From positions 62,001-126,000 of the forward strand of contig JABYQR010000001.1 in the NCBI GenBank assembly GCA_022592445.1: DNA of 64,000 nt. Direction: 5' to 3'. Both the position numbers and the translations under genes were made by a program. The stretch's first letter is position 1, and each line of letters opens with the position of its first letter. The notes below the pieces were generated by a model that was not told the origin of the DNA, ran no database searches, and saw only the letters and a program-made list of their open reading frames with translations. This stretch comes from Cytidiella melzeri (taxonomy: Eukaryota > Basidiomycota > Agaricomycetes > Polyporales > Irpicaceae). Positions 11,099-22,492 of this stretch are shown piece by piece.

Positions 11099-13939
11099 TC
11101 ACCACGTGGTCGGACCAAAAGTCGCGTTCGGGGCAAGAGAGATCCATGGGACACCAATTGCATCGTTCGTAGTCTGCCAGACCGTGTTGCCCCACCAGTT
11201 CAACGCCAAGCCGTTGCCGTTGTTGGCAAGGCCGGTGACGAGGACGATGAGGACGAGGCAGATTGATGTACCCGCATCCAGAGCCGCGGCGAGGATGTAG
11301 TTGTAGCGCATCCACCACCTGAAGTGGTAACGACGGACGAAGAACTGGAAGACGGCGCCCACGAGGAACCAAGACGTGAACTGTGTTCCATTGAAGGGCG
11401 GGAAGAACAATGCAGCGCTGAGGGCCACAGGGATGTTGACATAACGCCAGCGCGAATAAGGGTAGCGGCGAGCGAGGATGTATAGAGGAATGGGCAGCAA
11501 AGCGCCAACGAGGATGATCCACATCAGAGGATTATACCTAGATAGGTACAGACGTCAGTGCACGAACGACTTGCAGGGTAGTGAGGGAGACTCACAGTTG
11601 ACCGACTCCGAACAAACGCTTGGCACCGATGACTCCCCAGATGGTGGCTGCGTCGCTGAAAGAAGAGGCAGAAGGGCACGTGAAGCCGTTTACATTCAAC
11701 GGTGTGCACACATCTTCCAATTTCATGATCACATCGTAGACACCTTCGGACACGAACAGACCAGTGATTATCGCCACGAACTGTGCAGCAAACATGACAC
11801 GTGGAGCGACCTTCATGTAATGACCTTGTTTCATGCTAGCGAGGCAATAAATGGCCAAGTCGGGTGGCGCGGACACATACGTCTTGAAAAGCATGTTTGC
11901 TACGGGTTTTCCAGGAACGATGTAACCACCGAGGAGCTCCGCAAGGAAGTTGAGTAGCAACTCCTGGTTGGTGACGGCGCGGATGATGCTGATAGGTAGC
12001 AACAACAGCATGGGAAGGATGATCGATACGATGAGTGCCCAGACCGGGTATCCAGTAGGGAAAATCGAGACACCGACGGCACCAAACACAAAGCTAATCG
12101 CGAGGAGGGCTCCGTATGCCCAGATCGGAACGTCTTTGTATGCCATCATCAAACGAGAGTGCACATCCCTATTGTCCGCCAGCGACCTGCGGAACGAGCG
12201 AACGATGTCGCGGCCGTACCAAACTATAGACAGAGATCATTGTAAATTCTTCCGATTGAGAAAGGATACGTACCATATGTGTGTACTACAGCGGCGGGCA
12301 AGATCGCGAAGCAGCACGCGTAGGAAAGGGCGTTGGAACTAGCGAGGAACAGCGGCGAGTAAGCCTCATATTTATCCTGATCAAAGGTTCCGTTGGTGAT
12401 GACGAGAGAGGTGTCGTATGGAAGACCGGTGTTATCGAAGGGAATGCCGGCAGAGATGGGCATGTATTTGGCGAATGCAGTGTTCGTGACTAGCAAAGAA
12501 CACGTTAGATGAGAGACAAAAGCGCAACGGGGCAAGTACGCACAATAGAGGGCAGGAGTGACAATCCAGAAGAGCAACACGAAGCCAGCGTAGATGTTGA
12601 CCTCAGCCCACCACTGTGCCGCAAACGTCAATACGAAGCCGACAAGCTACAGAGGACGATGCACGTACTGGTGAGACAAGCGGGCTGCCATTGGACACAA
12701 GACCGATTGAATTCCAGTCGAAGGTGATCATCGTCATTCCAAGACCGGTGACGGAACCGAAGACTGCGTTGACCGCGGGGTTGGTAGGCGCAATCCAGCA
12801 GGCCCACGAGAAGACACTGAGTCCGGTAAAAAGGTATCCTGGCAGCCAGTAGAAGACTCCCGCGCCGAGTGCGCAAAGAAGGAAGAACTTGTAACGCGTC
12901 ATATGGTTCTTGTCGTTCTTGTCCCACGAGCGATGAAGGGCTGTCATGACGCTGCAGCTGACGAGCGTGCCAGGCCAAATCATGTTCGAAGGGAAGATGA
13001 CAACTTTACGGTATAAGCCCGCCAATGCGAGGGCCATGAGCTGCGTGGAAAGGCTAAGGAGGATCCGGTACGCAAAGGTCAGGTCTTGGCCGTAAATGGT
13101 CGTTTGCACAATGAAGACTGTGGTGACATAGGGAGTCATCCAGGTGACATTTGCCATGGCGGTGATGAGGGTATGCTCCTTAACGTTGAAAGGGCCTGGG
13201 TTTAAGGTCCATTCGTACCCCAAAGTTTGGAAGCGCTTCGTGGGCAGAGCGTATGCCATGAGCTTCCCGAATGGAAGAATAGCAACCTGGATGATGAGGG
13301 TGTTCAAGGTGAAATTCCAAGCTGAATATAGAGTTATGATTAAAATCGTGTACGAATGACAGAAGCACGCACATCGTAAGCTCATAAGAGTATTGGCCAT
13401 GGTGATGACAAAAACTGTGGTGATGCCAAGGAGCCATCTATAGTCAACAAGATGGGTTAGATCAAGTCCAAACCCAAATCGAATATACCTACACTCGGAA
13501 AGTATTCACAGGCATGGACGGATCGTCAGTGTTTGAAACAGCTGCGCGTACTTCGGGATACGGGGAGTCGCTGATGGAGGAATAACATCTCAGAAAACAT
13601 TCGTTGAGGCTACGGAGAAACCACTCACTCTTCGTAGTCGCTAGCGCCAGAGGTCCACAGCTGCGACTGGGATAACTCCGTCTTATCGTAAGAGACAGCA
13701 GTCTTGTCGTACGACGAATCAGCGTTTGACTCGGTGTCAAAATCGGACGTCGAGTGCCTGCTCGAGTCCGCCCTCTTTGCCTTGTGATCGAGGTCGTAGG
13801 ACTCGGCAGTAAGGGTAGGTGAATTACGTCCATAGTCCCAGTTGGGATCGTTGAAGTGCTCATTGAGATCGTCGATGTCTTGAGGAACGTCGGGAAGATG
13901 GCGCCTGAAGAGCGACACGGCTGGAAGAGCTGTCGACAT
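11099..13939 (-). CDS. OPT-family oligopeptide transporter
   Basis: Polytopic plasma-membrane transporter of the oligopeptide transporter (OPT) family, likely importing small peptides or glutathione-like compounds with protons. The ATG at 13939 starts a Ser/Asp-rich cytosolic N-terminus (MSTALPAVSLFRRHLPDVPQ). The family signature NPGPFNVKEHTLITAMANV lies near 13150-13200, following helix-rich sequence. Later exons carry many hydrophobic helices, for example YGALLAISFVFGAVGVSIFP and VSIILPMLLLLPISIIRAV, then ELLGGYIVPGKPVANMLFK and RYPYSRWRYVNIPVALSAAL near the C-terminus. The tail ends NWWGNTVWQTTNDAIGVPW, also typical of OPT proteins. Several introns of about 50-60 bp divide the gene. It is far from any other transporter or peptidase gene, so the substrate is open. 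Confidence 0.9.
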
Positions 13940-15170
13940 GTTGAACCCCGCTGTACGAGCCTACCAAGCAGCGATGAGGCAAAGGCAGAGAGGGACGAGG
14001 AGAAAGGGGATGATGGCGAGAAAAGGATGCCTGCAGAGAGCGCTGCTACACCATGCCTTTTCTAATCCCTCGCCCAAGGATCACGGAGCCAGATTTGGCG
14101 GCGGTAATTGTTTTGCGCGACTGTATGGATTGCCAGAGCAGCTAGTGAGACACAATAGTCACCCAGCGCCTTAGGGACGGGCAGTTTGAAGGACAAAAAG
14201 ACGTTGATCGCCGGATCGCATGTTAGAGGGCCAGACCGAGTTGCTACCGAACCTGTGCTCGGCTCGGTATACATGGCAAACTCAAGGAGCGTTGCGCTGA
14301 TGTGCGAGTCCTTCCTGGTCGTATGAAGTGGCCAGAGGAGACAGCGGCTTGTTGTCCGTCTGCGAGGAGGGCATCAGAACCATGGCTGTGTAGAAGATTG
14401 AAATGCACACGCTATTGTGTTTCTTTTGTGTGGCGGGTAGTCTGAGCCACGGTGCAATATCGCATCGTGCAAAGACAATAAACATGGACGGTCAAGCTCA
14501 AGATCGCTGTCAGATCGGAATAGCCACGTTCACGTGCCTCCGCAAATGGCCGGCTCTCATTATAGAAGGTGTTGTACTTTGAGATCTGGTACATACTGTA
14601 TACAAGTTCAACCTTTGCACTGACACTCGAGATTATAGGTCGACGGCCTCAACTATGCTTGCAGCTTTCACCATCTCGTTCGTCGTTCAGGAAGGAGTGT
14701 TGCTGGCTAGAGACCAACAATATATAAGTGCGTGCACTGCCCGTGCCAAAGATCCCTCTCACGTATCATTCTCTTGAATCCGCCGCAGCCTATATAGTAC
14801 GCAACGCGTGCGCTCTTGTCGCCCGAATACACATAGTCAGAGTTGGAATTTGGGCGAGGTCTATACATGCGTATGTTCTCCCACTGTATCCGTGAGACTT
14901 GATGATCTCATCCAGACCTACGATTGCGTGATAGGCCGCTCTCAGGATGCAGTCTGCTGTGCCGGGCGAATGAGTGCTGCAAAATCTGAGAGCACGCATG
15001 CATATCTCGCGAGAACATACTGCACACTACTCGTGCAAAAGTCACGTCACCGTGGCAGAAACCTATCTTACTAAGGATGGCGAGTGTCACGGGGTGTCCT
15101 GGCAGGTACTAAATACCGTCGATGCAAGCGACCCTTGCTGCGCTATCACGATCCAGTACAGAACAGAGAG
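13940..15170. promoter_or_regulatory. Long divergent region between OPT transporter and dioxygenase genes
   Basis: These 1231 bp hold no gene I can support. A good TATA-like element, TATATAAG, lies at 14721-14728 on the + strand, about 450 bp before the dioxygenase ATG. It is either a distal promoter with a long 5'UTR or belongs to an unseen transcript. Short open frames on both strands lack recognisable features. Confidence 0.4.
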
Positions 15171-16485
15171 ATGTCAAGCACGACGACGACCACCATCCCA
15201 GCTATAGCAGCTCCGGCATCTCTCTCCCTGCCAATCACAGGAAAGGAAACTGAGCACTACAGATACGCACACCTCGTTCCTGCATTCCCAAAGGACGAGC
15301 ACTATCCTCCTCTCACTCCTTTCGAGCACGAGGATCCCGGCCACAGAGCTCTCAAGCACGCTGACCCGCGCTCGTTCTTGAAAAACGCGCAGGTGACTCA
15401 GCTCACACCGCCGATCGGAGAAGAGGTGCGCGGTGTGAACCTCGCGACCCTCGACAACGACGCCAAAGATCAGCTCGCCCTCGAGGTGCGTAGAGCATCA
15501 ATACAATGGTATGAAAGCGAGGCTGAAAAACTCGGTATGGCGCACAAAGGTCGCAAGACGAAAGGTTGTTGTCTTCAGGGATCAGCAAGAATTCATCGAC
15601 CGTGGCCCAGAGGCATACTTGGAATGGGGTGAGTTGCGCTCCGTCGGAAAAGCATTTCGCACTCACAAGTTGTGTACCATAGGTCGCTACTTTGGACGCC
15701 TCCACATACACCCTACTTCTGGACACCCGGAAGGCTACCCCCACCTGCACCTCGTATATCGAGACGAAAAGTCTTCCTTCAATTATGAGACCAGCGACCA
15801 CACTATCGCTACTACCTGGCACTCCGATGTCAGCTACGAGCTTCAGCCTCCTGGTCTAACCACTCTCTTCTTGGTGTCATCGCCTCCGGTCGGTGGAGAC
15901 ACTATCTTTGCCTCCCAGGTGACAACCCTGAAGAGGCTCTCCCCCGAATTCGTTGCGTTTTTGAAAACATTAAAGGCGGAGCACTCTGGCCATGAACAAG
16001 CTGACTACTCTCGTTCTGGCAAAAGAGGAGGCGTTGTAAGGCGCGAACCGGTCATTAACGTCCATCCAATTGTTCGCAAGCATCCTGTCACTGGCGAGGA
16101 GGCGCTATATGTGAACAGACAGTTCACAAGGCGCATCGTTGGTCTCAAAAAGGAAGAATCTGGTGCGTCCAGTTCGCCTCTGTAGCTTGAAGCTCGATTG
16201 ACCTTCTGGCAGATACCATCTTGAACTTCCTGTACGACCACATCGACAGAAGCATAGATAGTCAAGTCAGAGCGAGGTGGGAACCATATACGGTTGTTTT
16301 GTGGGACAACCGAGTAACTGCACACGTACGTGAGCCCATATCCTGTAACCTTATGTTGCTGAAACGCTCGTGTCCAGTCTGCCATCCTGGACTTCATTGA
16401 GAACGAGGGGCTGCGCCATGGTGTTCGTATCACTCCTCAGGCGGAACGGCCCATTCCCGCCAACGCAAATCTCAAGCTTGAGTGA
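15171..16485 (+). CDS. TauD/TfdA-family Fe(II)/2-oxoglutarate-dependent dioxygenase
   Basis: Non-haem iron dioxygenase related to fungal sulfonate/alpha-ketoglutarate dioxygenases, which hydroxylate organosulfonates such as taurine and release sulfite. The facial triad is visible: TTWHSDVSYE (His and Asp of HxD) and the distal His in VTAHSAILDF, followed by the 2-oxoglutarate-binding Arg in GVRITPQAERP. The PVGGDTIFASQ strand and VNRQFTRRIVGL are also characteristic. Introns near 15487-15558, 15628-15682, 16158-16211 and 16325-16377 were spliced by eye (ALE joined to VARRKVVVFRD; WG joined to RYFGRLHIHP). The start MSSTTTTTIP at 15171 is the first ATG in frame. The exact substrate is not predictable; no sulfur-metabolism gene is adjacent. 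Confidence 0.88.
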
Positions 16486-16553
16486 CGGGACGCCTTTGGG
16501 TAAGGGTCGTGTATAGAACGTCGGGAATACATGTACAACCGCTTTGCTAGGTC

Positions 16554-17526
16554 CTACCTCATGAACCTCACAACGAAAAGATGCTCTCGGCCCGCACGAC
16601 GTTGTAGAACAACCTGAAGTAACGACATGTAAGCTCAGGAGCACAATAAGAAATGCGAAACACACGTCACTCTGCAATGCAAAGTTTTTCCACACTCGCT
16701 GTTGTATAGCAGGTACGTCGTTCTGTTTAACAGCAACAAGATAAAATCTGCCGGTAGGAGAAAGCAGTTTCTACCATCCACAGTTAGTACGACGAAAATG
16801 AGAATGGAATTAGGGGCACTCACGTCAAGTTGGTCTAGAACGATGTCTGTCACCTGCATTCCACTCGGGCCTCCAGCCCAAGCTCCCGCTATATCAGCAC
16901 CGGACTGCGCATCGACAGCTTCCCCTTCGTCAGTTAGGACATATGGTGGATTGAATACTAGAAGATCGATACTCCGGCTGAGGCGACGGCCAAAGGGAGA
17001 AGCAAGGTTGGCAATCACAGCATCGACAGCAGTCTACTAAGTATAACGTTAGTATCGTAAATAGTATATCGATGTTGTGTTGAGAAGTACATTGTTTTGT
17101 CGACCAGTGCGCATTGTGCATTGCGAGGCGCGAGGGTTGGTGTCCGACGCTAAATACACTGCAAGTCTCACATGTCAGACTTCGTGTACAACGTCGCATC
17201 GTGATATATGCAGAACTTACAGCAATTCGCCCCAAGGATTGCTCCGATGAAACTAGACACGCAACCAGAGCCAGACCTGTGCGAGAATCTTATTACGACA
17301 GTAAAGTGTCAAGTGCAGGAAACATACCCTAGTTCCAGACATACTCTCGGAGCTAACTTCTGCAATTCGAGTGCGTCTTGCTCGAGTGCATCAAGCAGGA
17401 TGAACGTATCCTCTACGAGAGTGAGAACTCAGTTCGCTAGGTGCAATTCATTGGCTTACCCGCAGGTTCGTATACATGGTCGTAGTCCTCTCGCGTGAGG
17501 TGTGAGAGATCAGGTGTTGGTATCAT
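16554..17526 (-). CDS. MTQ2: eRF1 glutamine methyltransferase catalytic subunit (HemK2/N6AMT1 type)
   Basis: SAM-dependent methyltransferase that modifies the Gln of the GGQ loop in translation release factor eRF1, together with Trm112. The ATG at 17526 gives MIPTPDLSHLTREDYDHVYEPA. Splicing then yields FILLDALEQDALELQKLAP and the SAM-binding motif LELGSGSGCVSSFIGAILGA. The catalytic NPPY motif lies in SIDLLVFNPPYVLTDEGEA. The C-terminus LLSPTGRFYLVAVKQND and RRAGREHLFVVRFMR was recovered through two further introns and matches the end of this family. At roughly 230 residues it is the single-domain HemK2 form and lacks the N-terminal domain of mitochondrial or bacterial HemK. It is head-to-head with ALG10. 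Confidence 0.88.
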
Positions 17527-17671
17527 GGTGGATTTTCTAGTAGTAGAGGGGAGGATATTTGTGCGGCTCGGTTGTGTGCTTGGGGACAAGCCGCTAGCAG
17601 AGCCTTTGATTGTCGACGCGAGAGACCAAGTCGCAGCAAAGCGCTCTACATCATCTTGGACAGCAACCGCC
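17527..17671. promoter_or_regulatory. Compact bidirectional promoter, MTQ2 / ALG10
   Basis: Only 145 bp separate the two divergent start codons, so both promoters and 5'UTRs must share this space. No TATA box is evident. Confidence 0.5.
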
Positions 17672-19514
17672 ATGTCATCGACCTCGTTTGGCCCGACGGT
17701 CTACCTGGCCTTCTGTCTTTCGACAGTGTTCGTTTTGAAACTCGTCAATGAAGAGGTGACGCAACCCTACATGGTCTGTAATACTGCTCGTATGTGCCAG
17801 TAGAGATAGGCTAAATGAGCCAACCAACAGGACGAACCATTTCACGTTCCGCAAGCGCAGGCGTACTGCGAGCATAAATATACATACTGGGATCCCAAAA
17901 TTACTACACCACCAGGATTGTGCGTAAGTCTCCGTACTTCATCCTGAGCGTGGCTCAGAAAGCTCCTGGCACAGATATATCCTGAGCTTGATACTCAGAC
18001 GGGTCTTCATGCTGAAATGTAATCTGGCTATGCTCCGCTTGACTCCCATGCTTGCCCTACTCTCACTCCCCATTGCAATAACTCGTCTGGTGTGTTACCA
18101 TAAGCGTGAACGGGCTCCTGCATCTCTTCTCGTTCCGAGTCCCGAGGCCGTGGTTATTTCAGCTTTCCCGATCGCCTGGTTCTTCGGCTTCTTGTACTAT
18201 ACAGAGGTCCCCAGTCTGGGGCTCGTCGTCTTGACTGTGGTAGCGGCCACGCAGGACAAGCACTGGATAGCCGCATTCGTACGTCATCACTACTCGCACT
18301 GTTAATGTAGGAACTGAACGGTGGACAGCGTGATAGCTAGGAGCAGTCAGTTGCACTTTCCGCCAAACAAACGTCATATGGGTGCTTTACGCGTTTGCAA
18401 CGAGCCAGGTCATGCAGCTGCGGTTCCGTCGACCGAACGATTCTCGTGATAAACTTTACGATGCGCCTGCCATGACTGCAAGTCCAGGTAAGAGCGTGTT
18501 CAAGAGCAGTTGCTCCAGTGACTGGACTAACTCACACGTATAGCCGATCTGCTATGGTCGATCGCCAGCGTTCCGAAGGTTCTGCCCCAGATTTTACCGT
18601 CGTTCCTGCCATATGCTGTCGTTCTTGCTGCGTTCGGCGCGTTCGTTGTATGGAACGGGGGTATTGTCCTCGGTACGCACCTCGTCTCAATGTGGAATCT
18701 TCTTGGCTAACGGTCTCTTCCAGGTGACAAGTCAAATCACATTGCGTCCCTTCATGTCCCACAGTTGTACTACTTTGTAGGCTTTGCAACTCTGATGGGC
18801 TGGCCTGCACTTCTTGGGGATAAGGACGGAATACTGTCGCTCGCAAGAGGAGTATACCGCAAAATGTTCGGCAGCAGAAGGTACATGAGACGGCCGCGCG
18901 GGTTCATCGTGGCAAGCCACTGACTGACGATGACCAATAGGAATGCTGTCCTGACGTGTGTCGTGTCTGCCTTAATGGCTGGCAGTATTCATAAGTTCAC
19001 GTACGTCTTGTTTTCTCCTAAGACAGTGTCTCGATCTGATCTAGCCTTTGGTGCAGCATTCACCACCCTTTCCTGCTCGCTGACAATCGACATTATACTT
19101 TCTATGTTTGGAGACGAGTCTTTATGCTCCACCCATTAATACCCTACCTCTTGATACCAGGTTACATTGCATGCGCATGGCTGTGGTACTTGCGTATAGG
19201 TACGAAACTCCTTTCACGAACGGTCTCTTTTCAGGCTGACCACGGTACATTACGGCTTTTGGAAAAAAGGTCGTGATCAGACCTTGCTGCAGAACCTCCT
19301 TCTGCCTTTATTCGTGACTCCGATGCTTCTGCCAACACCCCTCCTCGAGCCGCGTTACTTTCTCGTACCGTACATCCTTTTGAGGGCCCAGGTGATTGAC
19401 GTCCCTGGTTGGGGTGTTGTGCTGGAAGGTCTTTGGTATGCAGCCATAAACGCGGCCACAATGTGGATCTTCCTATATAAAGAGAGGGATGGTGTGGGTC
19501 GCTTCATGTGGTGA
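17672..19514 (+). CDS. ALG10: Dol-P-Glc:Glc2Man9GlcNAc2-PP-dolichol alpha-1,2-glucosyltransferase
   Basis: Polytopic ER enzyme that adds the third and last glucose to the lipid-linked oligosaccharide before N-glycosylation. The signature YMDEPFHVPQAQAYC followed by YTYWDPKITTPPGLY appears once the first intron (about 17772-17831) is removed. Further markers are the hydrophobic helix series, SAKQTSYVWVLYAF, then HHPFLLADNRHYTFYVWRRV (across the exon near 19060-19120) and LLPTPLLEPRYFLVPYILLR near the C-terminus, which are diagnostic for ALG10/DIE2. The start at 17672 gives a short N-terminal signal-anchor (VYLAFCLSTVFVLKLV). At least seven introns are present. It is divergent from MTQ2. Confidence 0.9.
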
Positions 19515-19832
19515 AACTTTTTCTGACCCTCCTACCCTCATTCTGCTGCTGTATTACTTTCACTGTATTTATTCGGCCAACTGGCCGCAATCCAAATCGT
19601 GTGAACTTCTGTGACGCGTGACGGTAGGACCCTCTGTGACACTACGTGCTTAATGTGTTGACGCGGTGTTTGTGGCCAGTTGGACTCGAGCCGACTCGAG
19701 CTAATCGCGTTCGGTGGCAACTCTCCCTCTTTTACGTCTTTGAGACATACGCCCCGCCAACGACGACCAAGCTACGACAACGACAAGCATTCACGACAAT
19801 ACAACCTATTACTATACCCTAATCCACACAAC
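19515..19832. other. Intergenic, ALG10 3' end to orphan coiled-coil gene
   Basis: 318 bp with no gene. The open frame of the downstream gene extends back to 19680 but has no ATG before 19833, so this part is probably its 5'UTR. Confidence 0.5.
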
Positions 19833-22043
19833 ATGCCAGCGGACGTCGCTGCAGCACCCGTCCCTGCCGGCTTGCCACGCTCAAGACCAAGTACCAGAAG
19901 CTCGATCCGTCATTCACTTACGCTGGCGAATGTAGGAAAGGCCCTGGCAGATGTCATGCACAAGGAGAACAAGGAGTCCGTGGTGGAGAAGGAGAAGGGG
20001 AGTAAGAAGTCGAGGGCTCCGTCTTCTAGACGCAGCGGTGCAGTCCCGGTATCTGCTGGTCCAGGTGCCGACAAGGCTGTGAGCTCAGGCAGGAAGGACA
20101 AGGAGGTCTTGACAGAGGTCAGGACCATCACGAGGAGCTCGCGCAGGATATCCGCCCTCCAGGTCCCCAAGTCAAGCGGTATCGCCTCTTCGGACGACCA
20201 ATCATCGAGTTCTCCATCGGGCAACAGTCCCAAGCGTCCTCTAACGCGTTCATCTAGCCTGAAGCCTCGTTCATCGGCGGGGTCAGCACTGCCAAAGTAT
20301 AGACCCAAGTCTGTGTTGATTGAGGCTGATAACGGCAAGGCCCCGCCGTCACCTCCCCCTCGTGTTGGGAGTCGCCGTAGGCTGAGTGACTCAGGTGACG
20401 AGAAGGAAGACAGTAAACCGCTACTCAACCTAGATATACCACAAGTCTCAGGGAAGAATGGTCGTGCGATTAGTCCTCTTCCTCATCGAGGAGCTCTCAA
20501 GGTGAACCTCACTGCTGCTATCAATGTTCACCCCGCGACCCCCGAGAAGAAAACGAAGCCTTCTACACCCACACCAACTACTAGTCCGTCTCAGAGACAA
20601 GCATCGCCCACACGGCTGCCCACCTCTCGCCAGAAAGCCTCGAAAACTGCACAACTTTCTGCTTCCACCAGTCCCACTGCCGCCGCTGTGGCTGCTCGTC
20701 CTCCTTCGTCTGCCTCTTCAACTAGCTCATCGAGAACTCCCCACACACCTTCTACTCCCACGATCATCAGAAGGATTACTGAGCGATCTGGCGGCTCCGC
20801 TCGTTCGCAGATCTCACAAGGAGCGAGTCCCAGTCCTCTGCGGAGTGCTATTCCACCTCACTCAGACTCGCCGCTGGCTCATGCCTCTGTGCGGAGAAGA
20901 AATCAGAATCCTAGTCCGACGCCATCGCCCTCACCCTCACGCCTCATGCCTCTCGGTGCCTCTCGTTCTCTTATCTCGACACCCGGACCCATGCTATCGG
21001 CGGACAGCAGCATGGATAGCATCGATGCTGGGGATGTGGAATTTATGCTCTCTAGTGCTGTGTCACCTTCTGCTCCGACACCTGCATTACCTAGATTCAG
21101 GACTATTCGAGTAGACCCCGATGAAAACCCACACACCCCTCCGCGGAATGGCGTCTTCCTGCCTACTCGCTCTAACATGTCTTATTTGTCGCCAGCACCG
21201 TATGCAGCTGACGGCTCGCCATTTCTGCGCCCAAGATCGCGCCAGCCGGGGAACGATCGTGGTTCCATCTTGTCATGGGAGCAGCTCGCTCAACACAGCC
21301 GGACCATGGGGCAAGAAGACCTAGAAAACATGCTATACGACATTGACGCGCCTTTCCGGTCTGCGACTGCTTCCCCTGCTCCGAGCACGCTCTCTGATAT
21401 CCCCGAAAGTCCGAGCTTGAGTGCACTGCCATCACCGACTGGATACGGCTCAATATCGCAGGTGCTTCTTCCGGAAGTAACGCCTTCACCGGCGATCTTC
21501 AACGCTACGCTACGTTTCGACCAGATGGCGGCTGAGTCGCCAGTGGGAGACGGTGGTGCTGTCACGATGCTCCGGTTGCAGCTTGCAGCAGCCGAGAGTG
21601 CTGCGAATGAACAGCGTTTGCAGATCGAAGCTCTGTCGGCGCAACTGCAGTCGGCAAAGGAAGCAAGGTTACGCGATACCGAAGATCTTGCCCGTCAGGT
21701 TACGTTTCTCGAGGAACAGGTGCAGGGAAGCTTGCGCCCTGTTGAACAGCTGCAGCAGTACGCCGCGTCTCTGGAGGAGCAGCTTGCGTCTGCCCATGCT
21801 GCTCGCGAGCAAGCAGTTGGACAAGCGCTGCAGCGGGCTCAGCGCGACTCTGTCAAGGCGCAGGAGCAGTCGTTGAAGGCACATTACTCGCTGTGGACAT
21901 CGAAGTCGCTTGCGTGCCAAGCGTATGTCGCGTGGGGAGGGGTGAAAAGTGCGGCGGAGAGCGAGCTTGACTATGTTCGGTCGAGTCGGGAGACGCTTTC
22001 TGTGCTGCTTGCTGGGCTGGACCACACCTTTCGCCAGTTTTGA
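19833..22043 (+). CDS. Uncharacterised Ser/Pro-rich protein with C-terminal coiled coil
   Basis: A single uninterrupted frame of 736 residues starting at MPADVAAAPVPAGLPRSRPS. I do not recognise the family. About residues 20-570 are low-complexity and rich in Ser, Pro, Thr and Arg, with many S/T-P sites (for example SPTPSPSPS) expected to be phosphorylated and disordered. A KEN box-like KENKE occurs near residue 48. About residues 578-690 form a heptad-rich coiled coil (LQLAAAESAANEQRLQIEAL; VTFLEEQVQG), followed by a hydrophobic conserved-looking end (SLACQAYVAWGGVKSAAESE). This arrangement is common in fungal cytoskeletal, septal or spindle-associated proteins, but that is only inference. 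Lack of introns is unusual next to its neighbours. Confidence 0.8.
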   Translation: MPADVAAAPVPAGLPRSRPSTRSSIRHSLTLANVGKALADVMHKENKESVVEKEKGSKKSRAPSSRRSGAVPVSAGPGADKAVSSGRKDKEVLTEVRTITRSSRRISALQVPKSSGIASSDDQSSSSPSGNSPKRPLTRSSSLKPRSSAGSALPKYRPKSVLIEADNGKAPPSPPPRVGSRRRLSDSGDEKEDSKPLLNLDIPQVSGKNGRAISPLPHRGALKVNLTAAINVHPATPEKKTKPSTPTPTTSPSQRQASPTRLPTSRQKASKTAQLSASTSPTAAAVAARPPSSASSTSSSRTPHTPSTPTIIRRITERSGGSARSQISQGASPSPLRSAIPPHSDSPLAHASVRRRNQNPSPTPSPSPSRLMPLGASRSLISTPGPMLSADSSMDSIDAGDVEFMLSSAVSPSAPTPALPRFRTIRVDPDENPHTPPRNGVFLPTRSNMSYLSPAPYAADGSPFLRPRSRQPGNDRGSILSWEQLAQHSRTMGQEDLENMLYDIDAPFRSATASPAPSTLSDIPESPSLSALPSPTGYGSISQVLLPEVTPSPAIFNATLRFDQMAAESPVGDGGAVTMLRLQLAAAESAANEQRLQIEALSAQLQSAKEARLRDTEDLARQVTFLEEQVQGSLRPVEQLQQYAASLEEQLASAHAAREQAVGQALQRAQRDSVKAQEQSLKAHYSLWTSKSLACQAYVAWGGVKSAAESELDYVRSSRETLSVLLAGLDHTFRQF

Positions 22044-22492
22044 ATCTTTCGATATTGTTTCTTGATGATAATGTTTATGAATTTGGTAAGTCTGTGTTCC
22101 TTGCTGGCTTGGGACACTGATTTATACGCGCCGATAGACGATGTTTACAGTGTACCATACTATTCGGATTTGTCTGCATTGATATATGAGTCGTACATGT
22201 CTATATTTTCCACGGTGGTGTAATATTGTTTCCGAAAAGCGACTGCATTGCTGCAGAGCTATTCGACGTGTATGACTGATGGCCGGCAGCGCTGAGAGCC
22301 ATGCTTGCTAAGCGACATAGCAGAGCTGCTTACTCAACATACAGGCCCACGAAGAACACCCAATTGCGCAATAGCACCAGCCGAATGCTCCGACATCGAT
22401 CTGGTATTCTTATCAAAGCCCGGCAAGCGGTATAAAATGCGAGCTTGGAGGCAGGTTGCAGTAAACCATCTTGCCGTCTCACAGTCACAACA
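22044..22492. promoter_or_regulatory. Intergenic with TATA box upstream of the flavin oxidoreductase
   Basis: 449 bp between two + strand genes. TATAAAA at 22431-22437 lies about 60 bp before the oxidoreductase ATG and is a good core-promoter candidate, suggesting regulated expression. No other gene is seen. Confidence 0.6.
22431..22437 (+). promoter_or_regulatory. TATA box of the flavin oxidoreductase gene
   Basis: TATAAAA about 60 bp before the start codon at 22493. Confidence 0.55.
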
